The position numbers and the translations under genes were made by a program. A stretch of 64,000 nucleotides of DNA, from the NCBI GenBank assembly GCA_946800325.1, contig OX326956.1:48903052-48967051 (forward strand), in the 5' to 3' direction. This document shows, piece by piece, positions 35,796-47,661 of the stretch. Origin of the DNA: Luzula sylvatica. Taxonomy: Eukaryota > Streptophyta > Magnoliopsida > Poales > Juncaceae. The notes under the pieces are model-generated. The model was not told the DNA's origin. It saw only the letters and a list, made by a program, of their open reading frames with translations, and did not search any database. Each line of letters starts with the position of its first letter. Position 1 is the first letter of the stretch.

Positions 35796-36180
35796 TTATA
35801 TATAAATATAACTCTGTCCTTCTATTGGTAGGGATCCCTCTATTCTATACATAACAATGCCCCCAAGTTGGGCCAAATCAGACCTTCAAAATTAGGCACA
35901 TTTTAATAATTATTCTCTAAAATTCAAAAAAATATAATCAGTGCCTCAATAATTGGCACGCATTACAATTTACAACTTCACATACAAAACATAATGAAGT
36001 CAAAATAAAAATTTATTTTAATATTTTCCGTACTTCCCGGCAATAATTCCCTGATTAAGACAAATCATTTATTCACTAAACATTTATATCTTATCTTGTA
36101 TTAAATGATTCACTAGAATTTCGGAAACCATTTCCCATTTTCTCTACAAATTAAATTAATCAAACAAATGTGGGAATTCT
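35796..36180. other. AT-rich intergenic DNA
   Basis: No gene or clear repeat seen. Confidence 0.5.
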
Positions 36181-36620
36181 AGCTGTAATTCTAGTTGCAG
36201 ACCACGTGTTTTCTCCACTATCCGTTCCTAGACACGGTCCATAAGTCCACTGCTCCCTCAATGTTTTCTCCGCACTCCCCTCGCAACACCGGGTCCATAC
36301 TACTTTTTTCATCTCCACCCATGTCTTTCTCTTGGATACCAACATGCCCGCTCTTCCACCCTCTCCATTTTAAATACACCGGAGAAGCAGAGATGAGCTC
36401 CATCATTACCAAAGGCGGAGTAATGGACATCTCCATGTTTTTTTAACTGCAAGGACCCGAAAGGGACCCACAAAATGCGCGCCAAAGGACACGTGGCAGA
36501 ATAAATGGGTCCCACGTCACCTGCTAACGCCGCGCGGTTGTTTTGTTCGGTATACATTGCTCAAAACATATCTGTGGCAATAACGGTCCGTGTAGTCTCT
36601 GCAGCATTTCACTGACAGTA
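36181..36620. promoter_or_regulatory. GC-richer island with G-box/ABRE motifs
   Basis: Base composition is clearly less A/T-rich than its surroundings. It has CACGTG at 36203-36208 and 36490-36495 (the second within ACACGTGGC, a strong ABRE) and CCCACGTCAC at about 36511. A TTTAAATA motif (about 36369) precedes an 18-codon frame at 36393-36446 encoding a 17-residue peptide that I do not recognise. It looks like a stress-type promoter or conserved non-coding sequence, but no adjacent protein-coding gene was found on either strand. Longer frames here overlap each other and show no domain. Confidence 0.4.
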
Positions 36621-37414
36621 CAGTAATTGTAAGGGGTCCCACATGTCAGGATGCTGTTGTGTGGAGTACAGGGATAGTGGAAAGGGAGATAGAGGAGAAA
36701 TCAGTACGGTAAAAGGAAAAGGCCAAAAAAAATAAAAACATCTTGTCTGAATGAGTGAATTTCAACTCTTTTGTCTTTATCAGATTGGTGTGTATTTCTT
36801 TCTTCTTTCCTTTTTTTTTTGTTTTGTTTGTAAAAGCCCCTAGAACTTCCAAATAATGTAAGTATTAAATATTAAATAACGGTTCAAATTTGGTAAAATA
36901 CTGTATTTTTGATAAAAATGGAAGTTACTCGAAATGAAATAATATTGAATTTACCATTTTTAGGATATACAAGGTTAAATATCTCCTTTTTTTAAGAAAA
37001 TAAATAAATTCAACCCAATCTTACTTGTACTGGTCCCTACATAATTATTAATTATGAGGTTTGCAACTGGATGTTGTTGTTGGTAATTATTTTTCATTTT
37101 CTTTTTTTTGTTACATTTCTACATAAGAATGTTCGTATAAGAAAAAATATATATATATATGACCACACAACTATCTAATATAAAGTTTATAAGGATACGG
37201 ATCTAGGAGGACTGATTTACAAAATAAATAAACACAGGGTCATGTGCTGATATCCTTTCATGAGTTGAGGATAATGTTTGATGTCACTTTATAGAGAAGC
37301 TCTTCAAATAAATTTAATTACATATTGGTTTATTCGCACTTTGCATGATAAAATGCTGCATCTATAAATAAATATATAGCATAAAACTCACCTATATCAT
37401 GTTCATGATAAAAA
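36621..37414. other. AT-rich intergenic DNA
   Basis: No gene. Contains short A and AT runs, for example at 37145-37160. Confidence 0.5.
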
Positions 37415-38335
37415 AAGAGTATTTTTTTTTCTTTAAAAAATATATGCACTAAAATTATTAATTCATTTATGGAAGTAATAATAATAATTATGATCAAATC
37501 ATGTTCTTGTAGAAATGTTAATTGTACAAAATTGAAATGATAAGGATAAGATGTAAATAAAAATAAAATTTATTTGATATACAGTCTGTCATTCAAAATA
37601 TAAGTTACAAACGACAAATACATTTATAGTCGAGTTTATCACATTTTAATTTTGAATTATCATGGTGACTGTCAATATTATATCAATAATATACAATATG
37701 AACTAAATTATATGATGACTACAATTAGTGTTTTCTTTTAAAAAAATATTTACTACAATTATTAATTCTACACAATAATAATAATTAGATTTCAAACCAA
37801 ATGCTTGTACAAAATGTTAGTTTTACAAAACTAACATTTGAATATATGGTATAAAAAAAATAAAAAAAATATGTTGATATACATTATGTAATCAAAAATT
37901 AAGTTACTTACAAACGAGAAATATTATATACGATCGTATATATTAGAATTATAATGAATGGGAATGTTTGAGTAAATGGAGAAGGCTCGGTGATTCTCCA
38001 TCCATTGGTGTCAATGTGAATGTGACTGGTATATCTATAATATATGGTATACACTAACTGATATGATAACTAAAATTAGTATTTTCCTTTAAAAACATAT
38101 TAGTATAATTATAATCCATATATTGAAAATAAATTAATTAGATTAAAAGTCGCATCCTTGTACAAAATGTCAATTTCATAAAATTCAAACAAACATTGAG
38201 GATATGATATAAATAAAAAGTCAATATTTTGATATACAGTCTGTTATAGAAATAAGTTACGAACGACAAATATCATATCCGGTCAAATTTATCATAATTT
38301 AATTTTGGATTTCTCATAATGACTGCCAGCACATC
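37415..38335. repeat. Three degenerate tandem repeats of about 310-350 bp
   Basis: A block starting CTTTTAAAAAAATATTTACTA-like sequence recurs at about 37415, 37725 and 38075. Each copy holds, in order, TTGTACAAAATGTTA-type, GATATACAGTCTGT-type and AAGTTACAAACGACAAATA-type segments, followed by a TTTATCACATTTTAATTTT-type segment in the first and last copies. The order of shared words is preserved, but identity is only moderate, so this is an old duplication. No coding potential. Confidence 0.65.
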
Positions 38336-39453
38336 GAGCAAACCTAAAGTCGACACGTTGTGTTTTAGTCCTCACTTCGAGCGTTTCATTTTTATAAAGA
38401 TGCACTGAATACAAATTATGAATATACCCGTTTATAATTTAAAAATATATCATTATGAAATATAATTTTTTCTTTCATAAATGGACATTTTTTATGATAT
38501 TTTACATTGCACAAAAATCAATTTTTAGCATAATATTATTTCAATGTTTTTTTTACAATTTTCTTATTGAGAAAATAAAAATAAGATACTATAAATAGAG
38601 AGAAATTATAAATTATGGCGGCAAAGAGTTCATAGCCGTATTAATGGGAGCAGTTAATGGCTGTATTATCAATTTTAATTATTCCAAGGGCCCTTTCGCG
38701 AATGTATAAATAATACAAAGAAATTATTGAAATTCTAACCCATTTGTATCCTGATCAAATGACAGCTGTTAATGCATCGTTCAGAAATTCCAGTTCTATC
38801 AGGACTAAACTGTAATGTTTTCTGTATTTAAATAAACAAACAAATTTGACCGAACAAGTCAATCTCGAGCGAGGCTGTTTCCATCATTACACTATTTTTC
38901 AAGGACACATCTGCAAAATTGTACAGCAAGATCCCCACTTGCCTGAGCTTATGTAATGACAGCTCGTATACAACCCGAACACAAAATAAAATCTTTACAA
39001 GGATCAAACCGAAAAAAACTCCATTTAAAAACAAACAAATCCGAGTGTCCTTTCATAAATTCCTCTTTATCCAAGATCATTTATGTAAAATTCCAAAGTA
39101 TAATTACTCAAAAAAAAAAATAAATTCCAAAGTATGATTATTAGATGACAGTTAAGTTAAGTCTGTACATCTAGTTGAGAATTTAAAATATAGAAGGGCA
39201 TATATGAAAAAAGAGAAGCGGGAGGGAGAACATATAAGGAAAGAAATTATAAATATTAAGAGGGCATGAGTGAAAAAATGTTAACTTGAAGAAAGAAGCA
39301 GCTGAATCGTCATTAATCCAACCAAGTAAACGACCCGCTTAAGAGAGAAGAAAAGGAAGAAGAAACAAACAAATCTCAAATCTACACAATACAAATCTCA
39401 TCCTTACCCCACTCGTCAGAGAGAAGGAGAGAGAGCTCGGAAGAGAACTAGCA
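38336..39453. other. Intergenic DNA and 5' leader of BRN1
   Basis: A/T-rich to about 39300, then a purine-rich, G/A-repeat leader (39330-39453) directly before the BRN1 start codon. No separate gene is supported. A clear TATA box was not identified. Confidence 0.5.
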
Positions 39454-42235
39454 ATGGCGGAAGGAAGCAGTGGAGATCTGAGAGAAGAAACGACCAGACA
39501 GCAACTCTCAATTGGAAGAGAAGAAGACTCCGTCAAGCTTTTCGTCGGTCAAGTTCCTAAACACATGACCGAAGAACAGTTGCTTGTTCTGTTCAAAGAA
39601 ATTGCTATTGTAGATGAAGTCAACATAATTCGTGACAAGGCGACTAAGACATCTCGAGGTTGGTTGCTTCTTACTTATCTTTTGCTTATTTTGATGTGAT
39701 TTTGTAGATTTTTGTGAGATCGGATCTTGTTATTTGTTTTTTCAGGTTGTTGTTTCCTGATCTGCCCTTCTAGAGAGGAAGCCGATAAGGCGGTCTCTGC
39801 TTATCATAACAAGAAGACACTGCCTGGTGTAAGTGCTTTTTCTCTCATTTTTTTTATTGGATCTGAGTTTGTTTTGTCAATGTGGGTGCTGATCCGTTCC
39901 ACTTTAGTGGTAATTTGCACCTACTAAGTGGATGTTAGCGCTTAATTGAATTAGAGAGTACTCAATTTCGCAATGTGCTTCGTTGCGAGTTTTTCCTTGC
40001 GACGATCCGAGTGTGTTGACTTGGTTGCTTTGATAATAGTTATAAAATAACTTCGTCAATTTGATTTACTAACTAGTTTTCGTGTAATTATAGCTAAATT
40101 AAGCTAATTAGAATAATGATATTAACTATTTGAGAATTTCTTCTTTGTGATTCTATCCTCTTCTGTATATCTAATCTTTTCAAAGACCATTTTATCAGTT
40201 TACAATTAATAAACAATTTCTCCTTGGATCTAGTTTTTAAAATCTCTAGCATAAACTCTGTTTTGATTTGTTGAAATTGAGTAATTTAGTTATAATTGTG
40301 CTAATTTTCTGTATGCTTTTCTGATGGTTTTGAGTAATATCTATCTTATCATTATGCTAACTGCATGCAGAATAAAATGTACTTCGTCTTACAATTTGCA
40401 TGTAGGCAAGTTAGACAAAATTCATATAACTCAACCGAATTTAGTAATAAAACTTTCTGAAGTATTCTAATTCGTCTTAATGCAGGCTTCTAGTCCATTG
40501 CAAGTTAAATATGCTGATGGCGAACTCGAAAGATTAGGTTCGTATCTTTATAACATCATAATTTCTAATTAAAATTAAAAGTTATTTGAAAAAGTTTTTT
40601 CTTTTGGATTTTTGTGCAGAGCACAAGCTATTCGTTGGGATGCTACCAAAGACTGTAACTGATGATGAACTCTCCGATTTGTTCTTGACATATGGAAATA
40701 TCAAGGATTTGCAAATACTTCGAGGCTCACAACAAACAAGCAAAGGTAAATTCAATCCCATCTTTATTATGCACAAGTTTTTTTTTTGGAGTAAAATTGG
40801 TTTAAAGTAATATAATTTTGTTATTTTTTTTTGGTATCTAGCAGGTTGTGCATTCTTGAAGTATGATACGAAAGAACAAGCTTTGGCAGCTCTCGAAGCT
40901 TTAAACGGCAAACACAGAATGGAGGTTCCATTTTTATTCTCATATCTAAATTCCTCCAATATACCATTTTGTGTACTACCCACTAAATGAGATAAACAAG
41001 TACAAAAATAGTATATTATATTTCAAAATGGTATATTACATACCAAAATCTTTAAAAAAATGATATACCACATTACGACGAGCATGCTTTTAGGTGTGAA
41101 TATGCTATTTTCTGTTGTATTCGACAAGTGCATGAACAGTATATTAAATACCGAAATATAATAAAATAATAACGTATACTTTTAGGGTTCAAATGTGCCA
41201 TTGGTGGTGAAATGGGCGGACACAGAGAAAGAAAGACAAGCAAGAAGAGCTCAAAAAGCTCAATCTCAAGTCTCGAAAATGGGAAGAAACGATTCGATTC
41301 AACAGCCTGGCGTTTACGGCGCTTCCCCTTTCAGCTTCATCCCTCCTTACAACGGCTACGGCTTTCAGGTATTTACACGCAATTCTCCACTTTTACAAGG
41401 GTATATCTGAAATATCTTCTTTTTAATAACTTTTTGCAGCCACATGGGAATTATAGTATCTACCCAGTATCGGTGCAAAACCAAGCTGCTGCGTATAACA
41501 ACAACATGTTTCAACAAGGAGGAAACAACAACAATGCGATTCGGGGGATAAACCCTGATTCGTCGTCTCCGAATACTGGAGGACCTAAAACGTTGAGCGC
41601 GATGCAATTGGGCTCTCCGTACTCTCCAGTCGGTGCTGTCCAGTATCCTCTCCATTTCGCTAATAATAATAGTAATGGTAGCAACAGGCCTCCCCCTCCT
41701 TTGGGGAATAATCATGTTGGTAATCATTTACTCGGAAATAATTTGAGCGTCAATGCGAATAGTAATTCTACTGGCTTGACCGGTACCAGCAATTCTAACA
41801 GTCAAATTGAAGGTACGTCGTCACAATTTATATAAATAATTATTAAATATTGTAATTTATCATGAATTAATTTATTATTATAGGTCCACCTGGGGCGAAT
41901 TTGTTTATTTATCACATTCCTCAAGAATATGGAGATCAAGACTTGGCAAATGCTTTCCAAGGATTTGGGAGGGTTTTGAGTGCTAAAGTGTTCGTCGACA
42001 AAGCCACTGGTGTCAGTAAATGCTTTGGTAATTGAAATTCTGGATTTTGTAAAAAGTAGGAAAAGGAATTCTGGGGTTGAGATGTTTAATTGGTATTTGT
42101 TTTGCAGGTTTTGTAAGTTATGATTCGACGGCTGCGGCACAGAGTGCGATAAGCATGATGAATGGTTATCAGTTAGGCGGTAAGAAATTGAAAGTACAGC
42201 TCAAGAGAGAGAACAAACAGCCCAAACCTTTTTGA
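39454..42235 (+). CDS. BRN1: BRUNO/CELF-like RNA-binding protein (BRN1/BRN2 type), nine exons
   Basis: Coding exons: 39454-39658, 39746-39828, 40486-40537, 40620-40745, 40845-40924, 41186-41368, 41440-41812, 41884-42027 and 42108-42235. All have GT-AG borders and join into 457 codons. It has three RNA-recognition motifs: RRM1 (RNP2 LFVGQV near residue 29, RNP1 RGCCFLIC near 68), RRM2 (LFVGML near 117, RNP1 KGCAFLKY near 155) and a C-terminal RRM3 (LFIYHI near 374, RNP1 KCFGFVSY near 413), ending [11 protein letters not shown] long Asn/Ser/Gly-rich linker separates RRM2 and RRM3, as in CELF proteins. Arabidopsis BRN1/BRN2 bind 3' UTRs and promote decay of the floral activator SOC1 mRNA; that role here is inferred by family. 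I cannot decide between BRN1 and BRN2. The gene appears intact. Confidence 0.95.
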
Positions 42236-42994
42236 AATTTAGAAGATGGATTAAAATTCAAAATTTTCATTGGAAATTCGCAAATTCTTTTATGGTTGGG
42301 AAATAGAGAGGGAATAGATGGATCGAGGAGGGGGACATAATAGCTCATTGTTTGATTCTTCAAGGTGGAAAAATTTGGTAGCCTATTTTTTTTCTTCTTT
42401 TTCTTTATTTATTTTTTGTTTTTTTTTTAATTTAATTCTTGAATTTGTTGTGTTGTGTTGTTATTGTTGTTGTTGTGCTCTGTACAATTTGTTGCATATT
42501 TGTAATTTATGTATCATCATCAAATGTTACATTCAGGATAAGAATATCATCAATTCATTTCATTCTTCTATTATTTTCATTACCTCCTATTTTGTTTATT
42601 ATATATTTCTCTGCACAAATCCTGGAATTTGAAATACTTGTACATATCGGGCTTGTTTGATTCGAGGAATTTTGAAGGATATGTATTTTCAAATACGCGT
42701 GTGCAAAATTCATTATTTATTTTTTAAGTGTAGTGTATTTCATTTTCAAAATTCATAGCCAAATTATTTCTTCCAATTATATGTATTAATATTGTGATCT
42801 CCCACAACGGGCATGTGCCTTAACTTTGGCTGTTTACTGGTCTGCTTCGAAGGCGTAAGGTTTGAATTTAAACTAGAATCTTCGGATAATACATTGACAA
42901 CAATATCATATCATATTATATAATGCAATATTAGTTAATAAAACATAACATAATATAATATAATATAATTTAATATAATATGATATAATATGAT
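42236..42994 (+). other. BRN1 3' UTR and microsatellite-bearing spacer
   Basis: A T-rich 3' UTR probably extends to about 42600-42650. The overlapping T-rich open frames are untranslated. From 42940 the sequence becomes an (AATAT)n/(TAATA)n microsatellite that forms the insertion site of the following element. Confidence 0.55.
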
Positions 42995-44048
42995 GGATAA
43001 TTCTTACAAAACCCCTTTTTCAATATAAAAAACATCTTTGGATACTTCAAAAGACTCCCTCAAAACAAAATTCTATTTTCAATTACCCCTAGATGTGTTA
43101 AGGTTAATAATGGTGTCAACAAATTTTGGACCAAAAAACCATTTTGTTTTTGTAAAATTTTGTTTCGCAAAATAATGAATAATGTTCGGTGATATTTTGA
43201 TTATATATTAACTCATATAATTATATCTCATCTTATATATTTACAAAACCATAAATTATTTGACATAAAATTTATTTAACCGGTAACAAATAAAATTTAC
43301 TATTATATAAAGGGCATATTAGATCATATATTTAGAATATGCTCGAACATAAATTTTAATGTAATCCATTACATCCAATTCAAACATTGTTTGAACATGT
43401 AACTAATATTTGTTAACATAATAAATAACAATTAACTATTGTATCAGTCAATATAAAAAATAAAAATATTTTGAAATTATTAAAAGTATATATAAAAAGT
43501 GAAATTGTTTATTAATTGTAGATGCTGAAATTTTAGATTATATATTTGTATGTAACAATTGTAGATGCTGAAATTATTAAAAGTATATATAAAAAGAAAA
43601 ATATTTTGACATATTAGATCATATATTTGAATGTACATTAAAACAAGTTGCAAAAATTTTTTTTTGCCAAATATTTTCTAGATGCTGAAATTTTTTATAT
43701 CGTTGTTTATTTATTATTATTTGATGTTACTTTTTAAAGAGAAATATATAATAAATGAATTATTAAAATTATATGAATATTACGTATAATCTATTTTTTT
43801 TAATAGATAATATATGTTAAAAAAATATTATGAATTTTTGTAAATAATAAAAATAGTAATAAATGATTTAATAAAATTAATATTACTAAAATATAAGGGT
43901 ATTTTGGTCCAAATAAAATTTAACACCATACAAACTTAAAGTTAACACTTCTAAGGGAGTATTTGAAAAGAAATTTTGTTTTGAGTATCTCAAAAGTGAA
44001 GGGGTTTTTAAATTTTTTGAAAAAATAGGGTTTTTCTAAGAATTTTCC
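42995..44048. mobile_element. 1.05-kb long-TIR non-autonomous element
   Basis: About the first and last 100 bp are inverted repeats. Left, GGATAATTCTTACAAAACCCC and ATACTTCAAAAGACTCCCTC; right (reverse complement), GGAAAATTCTTAGAAAAACCC and GAGATACTCAAAACAAAATT (each quoted in part as short words). The 9-bp flanks TAATATGAT (42986-42994) and TAATATAAT (44049-44057) differ at one position, matching the 9-bp duplication of Mutator-like elements. It is not coding. The target is a TA-rich microsatellite, so the duplication is less certain than usual. Confidence 0.7.
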
Positions 44049-44824
44049 TAATATAATATAATTCAATATAATATACAATAATATAATATAGTATAGTATA
44101 TTATAATATAAGATAATATAATTTAATATTATAAATAAAGTTTTTTTTTATTAAGAATGATTTTTCGTATGCAAGATTTTAAAATCCACATACTCATACA
44201 ACTCACGTGTATTTGATATACCTTTGTATATCAAATTAGACCATATAGTGTTTGTTCGGCAACACATGCAATAGGGGAAGCATGAATGATTGGAAGAAAA
44301 ATAAATTTTTTTAATTCCAAGAATGTTCGGAAGTTAAATAGTAGAAGAGGGGAAAAAAAATTAAAATATTTATTGGAAAACATGAGAGAAGGGGAAGAGA
44401 GGAGGAGAGAAAAAATCATCTATTCAACTTTCTTCCACTCTTTCATTTTCTCCATGAAATATAATTAAACTAATTTATTTCATTTTCTTTCGTTTCTTCC
44501 AATCCTTATCGGCAAAATAAAATTATTTCTTTCGGTAGTGTTCCATTCTAATTCCATATTTCTTCCACTCTTCCGTTATAATTTGGTGTACCTCTAATAC
44601 TTGTACATCAAATTACCTCAAATCAAACACGTTGCTAAAATATCTTCCACTATCTCAAATCACGTGTATTTGATATATCCTCGTATAGGGATTTAAAGAA
44701 ATAAGTCCATTTCTCGGTTTTGATAAAATCCGGAATTCGTTTCTCAAAAAGGAAATTGCCTAAAAAGCACTAATTAAGTTTCCATTTGAAGTTATTGTGT
44801 GCTCCAAACAAATATCAGGTGAAA
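44049..44824. other. Spacer and upstream region of PNSB3
   Basis: Continues the AATAT microsatellite to about 44135. CACGTGTATTTGATATA occurs twice, at about 44203 and 44662, as a direct repeat including a CACGTG G-box. The 455 bp between them contains purine- and pyrimidine-rich stretches that could partly base-pair. No gene supported before the PNSB3 start. Confidence 0.45.
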
Positions 44825-46008
44825 ATGGCGACCACGAGCTCGATTCTCAGCTTCTCTCCGTATCCACGAAACCATCGGTTTTCTTCCTCTCTCAAGACGA
44901 AACGCCTCTCTCCTATCGCAACATCTGCAAATACCTCCTCGACTCCATTAGAGACTGCTTCTAAACCCCAAATAGAACTCGAGTTCGTTAGTGTAAGTGC
45001 TCTTTTTTTGCTTGGTACTGAAATAAACGTGGAATTATCAAATGCGAGAATTCAGTGTGTGGAATTTATCTTCTTTACATGCATTTTGATCTTAATTTGG
45101 TGATTTTCCAACTCAATTAAGACTTAAACGAAGCTGTAATTTTAATTTTCCACCGAGTTTTCAATGAGAAAAACAAAAGAGGTTAATATAAAATAATCAT
45201 TAAATTGGTTCCCTCATAGAGATTTCATGCTTTTTTCTATTGCAGCCCAAACCTGGAAAAGACGGGGCTTATCCAATTGATACTGCAAAAGCCATAAGTG
45301 GAGAAAAACTACTTCGAAATATCATGGACGAAAACAAATTCGAGCTTTATGCTGCATATGTAAGATTGTTCTTCAGTTTTTCCTTTTTATTTTTTTATAC
45401 CCAATTTTTTCTTTTCAGTCATTCGATTTACATAAGTGCAAATTGAGCCGAATCCAGCGTTTGAAGCTCAATTGTATGATTTCAAAATGCAAGATAAATT
45501 AATAAAATAAATTTGAAATGCTTGATTATTAAATGTTCAGGGTAAAATGATGAATTGTGGTGGTGGTGGGAGTTGTGGCACGTGCATTGTCGAGGTATCC
45601 AATTATCCATTTTTGTTTATTTCTTTTTTTTATGCAAGCGTCGAAGAACAATAAATTAGAGAATTAAGATTGTGTCTTTTTGAACTTTTAGATTGTCGAT
45701 GGAAAGGATCTTTTGAATGAAAGAACGAACACAGAGAACAAGTATTTGAAAAAGGCAAGTATAATGTGGAAATATTTTAGCATTAAATTTGAAGTAATTT
45801 TGAGTAAAACTTATTTTGTTTAAAGAAACCCGAGTCATGGAGACTAGCATGCCAAACTATTGTTGGAAACAAGGAGAACTCTGGCAAGGTTAATTTCAAA
45901 TTCAAACCTTAATTTTGCAACGTTAAAACATAAATACATTTTTGTGTCTAAAACTACTTTTTTCTCATGTAGGTGGTTGTACAAAGATTGCCTCAATGGA
46001 AAAAATGA
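44825..46008 (+). CDS. PNSB3: Photosynthetic NDH subcomplex B3 (2Fe-2S ferredoxin-like), six exons
   Basis: Coding exons: 44825-44992, 45246-45359, 45541-45594, 45692-45754, 45826-45888 and 45973-46008, joining into 165 codons. The first about 45 residues are Ser/Thr/Arg-rich with few acidic residues, as in a chloroplast transit peptide. The mature part matches PnsB3/NDF4: PIDTAKAISGEKLLRN, then a 2Fe-2S loop with C100, C106 and C109 and a fourth cysteine, C142, in WRLACQ, ending VVVQRLPQWKK. PnsB3 is a stromal-side subunit of NDH subcomplex B, which supports cyclic electron flow around photosystem I. The fourth intron begins GC rather than GT (AAG|GCAAGT at 45755), an accepted GC-AG intron; the protein alignment requires this border. 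The gene looks intact and implies a photosynthetic host. Confidence 0.92.
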
Positions 46009-46433
46009 TTTTGCATAAATAACGTGATCGATAATTTCTTTAGTAACTCGTGATTTTTTCAAAGGTTATATCATCTAAATTTGTTACGAATTAAATAAGT
46101 TAATAATGCCGCCAATTAAAAGGACACGAAGTTTATGCTCTTAATCTTGTTGTTTGTTATCGCAGCTAGAGAATTCAAGTGTTTATCAAGGATTCGACAA
46201 GAGAAACAAGAGGGCACACGAATGAAAAAGTGTGTATTATTGTACATTTTTTTTTATGGAATTGGGGATGGCCAAATCCTGATTTGTATTTGTATATATA
46301 TGAAAAGAGATATTTACAATACATTGATTTCCTAAAAACAAAGATAAATAATCATATGTTTTAATCTATTGCTAATCCTAACTTTTGTAACTATCTTTGT
46401 TACCTAGTTTTTATATTTGCTCATGTGTTAGAT
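46009..46433 (+). other. PNSB3 3' UTR and spacer
   Basis: Probable 3' UTR followed by A/T-rich DNA. Short frames here show no domain. Confidence 0.5.
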
Positions 46434-46620
46434 TCATCGAACGCCTTTGTCGCTATTTGTTCCGGTAGTTTGGATTTTTGTTGAAAAATTCGTTGGTTTC
46501 TTTCTTTCCAAATTTTCCACGTAACTCTCGAGAGCGGCTTGTCCCTCAACTCTCCAATTGGCCCCGCTTTTTCTTTCGACTTGTCGCCACGTTGCTTGCG
46601 TGTAGGAACATGTTATTGTA
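46434..46620 (-). pseudogene. LINE C-terminal scrap
   Basis: One minus-strand frame encodes TWKIWKERNQRIFQQKS, the conserved stretch that follows the zf-RVT domain of plant LINE polyproteins (compare NVWKNRNAVIF in the LINE at 47.9 kb). Only about 60 codons remain. No A-tail or target duplication is visible, so this is an old fragment. Confidence 0.5.
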
Positions 46621-47404
46621 AATTTTATTATGTTCACAAGGTATTTGTAGAATAAAGTACAATGTTTATTAGTGTATATTATATATATAATATACAACAT
46701 TGCATAAATAAGAGAACTAGTTTTGTTGCAACAAGTTCTATCCATAGGGGAACAATTTCGACTTTCGATACTTTCGAGACTTTATGCTCATACAGTATTA
46801 ATACAGTGAGGCGTATATTCGTGAATAATTTGATCCGTTTCTTTTCTATTTGGAAAAAAGGGAATAAATAACTGAACTTAATATCCATTATAGCCCTAAT
46901 CTTAATTAGATATTAATTCAATTTAATCCTTCTAAAATTATTGTTCCCTTTTTACTCATTTGAAAATAAAAACTTTTGTGGTATTTAACATTTTTCTTTT
47001 TGGTGCCTTAACCCCGTAAAATCTAAAACTGGATCTTGAGGAAATCTCAAGTCCGTTTGACTAGTATTAAAAAAAAATTGGACTAGTTTTATGTTTTGTT
47101 CTCATATTGAATGTATTTTTGTCCATATTAAATTAGAAATATAATGTACTATCTTTATTTAAATATATAAAATGTCATGTATATTCTCTTAGGCATGTGT
47201 TTTTGAATGATTTTAAAATATCAGAGGATAATTAACTTTTTTTTATCTTTACATGAACATTGCTTAAAATTTTTACAAATAGGAAAATATTGTGAAAATA
47301 AAATTAAATTAATGTGCAAATATTTTGAAGTAACTAACGTAGAAGATATTATGAATTACTATGTCTATCAGATACTGACTCCATTGAAGGAATGAAGACG
47401 ATAA
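46621..47404. other. AT-rich intergenic DNA
   Basis: No gene, RNA or convincing repeat seen. Confidence 0.5.
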
Positions 47405-47661
47405 CGATAACCCAACAAATTACTGTATCAATTTACTCCAACATCTCAATATTTAATTTGCGGATCAAGTTGATTTTTATTTTTGTTTTTACTCTACTCA
47501 TTGGTCAAAATATGAAGTTTGTTAGAATAAATTCACCTTAAAACATTTTATACGACAAGCTTCTCCAATAAAATTATCTACAAATGATTTTAACGTGAGT
47601 GTTCTTGAATCAAGTATAAATAAACATGGCATACATAATATTGCAAAACTAAAAACTTATT
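47405..47661. repeat. Interspersed repeat, copy A (left part)
   Basis: Related to 60780-61050 and 63490-63760. Shared words include ACTCCAACATCTCAATATTTA, GAATAAATTCACCTTAAAACAT and AAGTATAAATAAACATGGCATACA (each seen in part). The match ends at the poly-T of the LINE at 47662; the right part resumes at 50832. Identity of the repeat is unknown. Confidence 0.65.

Noticed and set aside
36160..36557. Three overlapping open frames of 60-83 codons
   Set aside because: No domain, mutually overlapping on both strands; explained by local GC richness.
42318..42660. Cys/Tyr-rich 73-104-codon frames after BRN1
   Set aside because: T-rich 3' UTR read in two frames.
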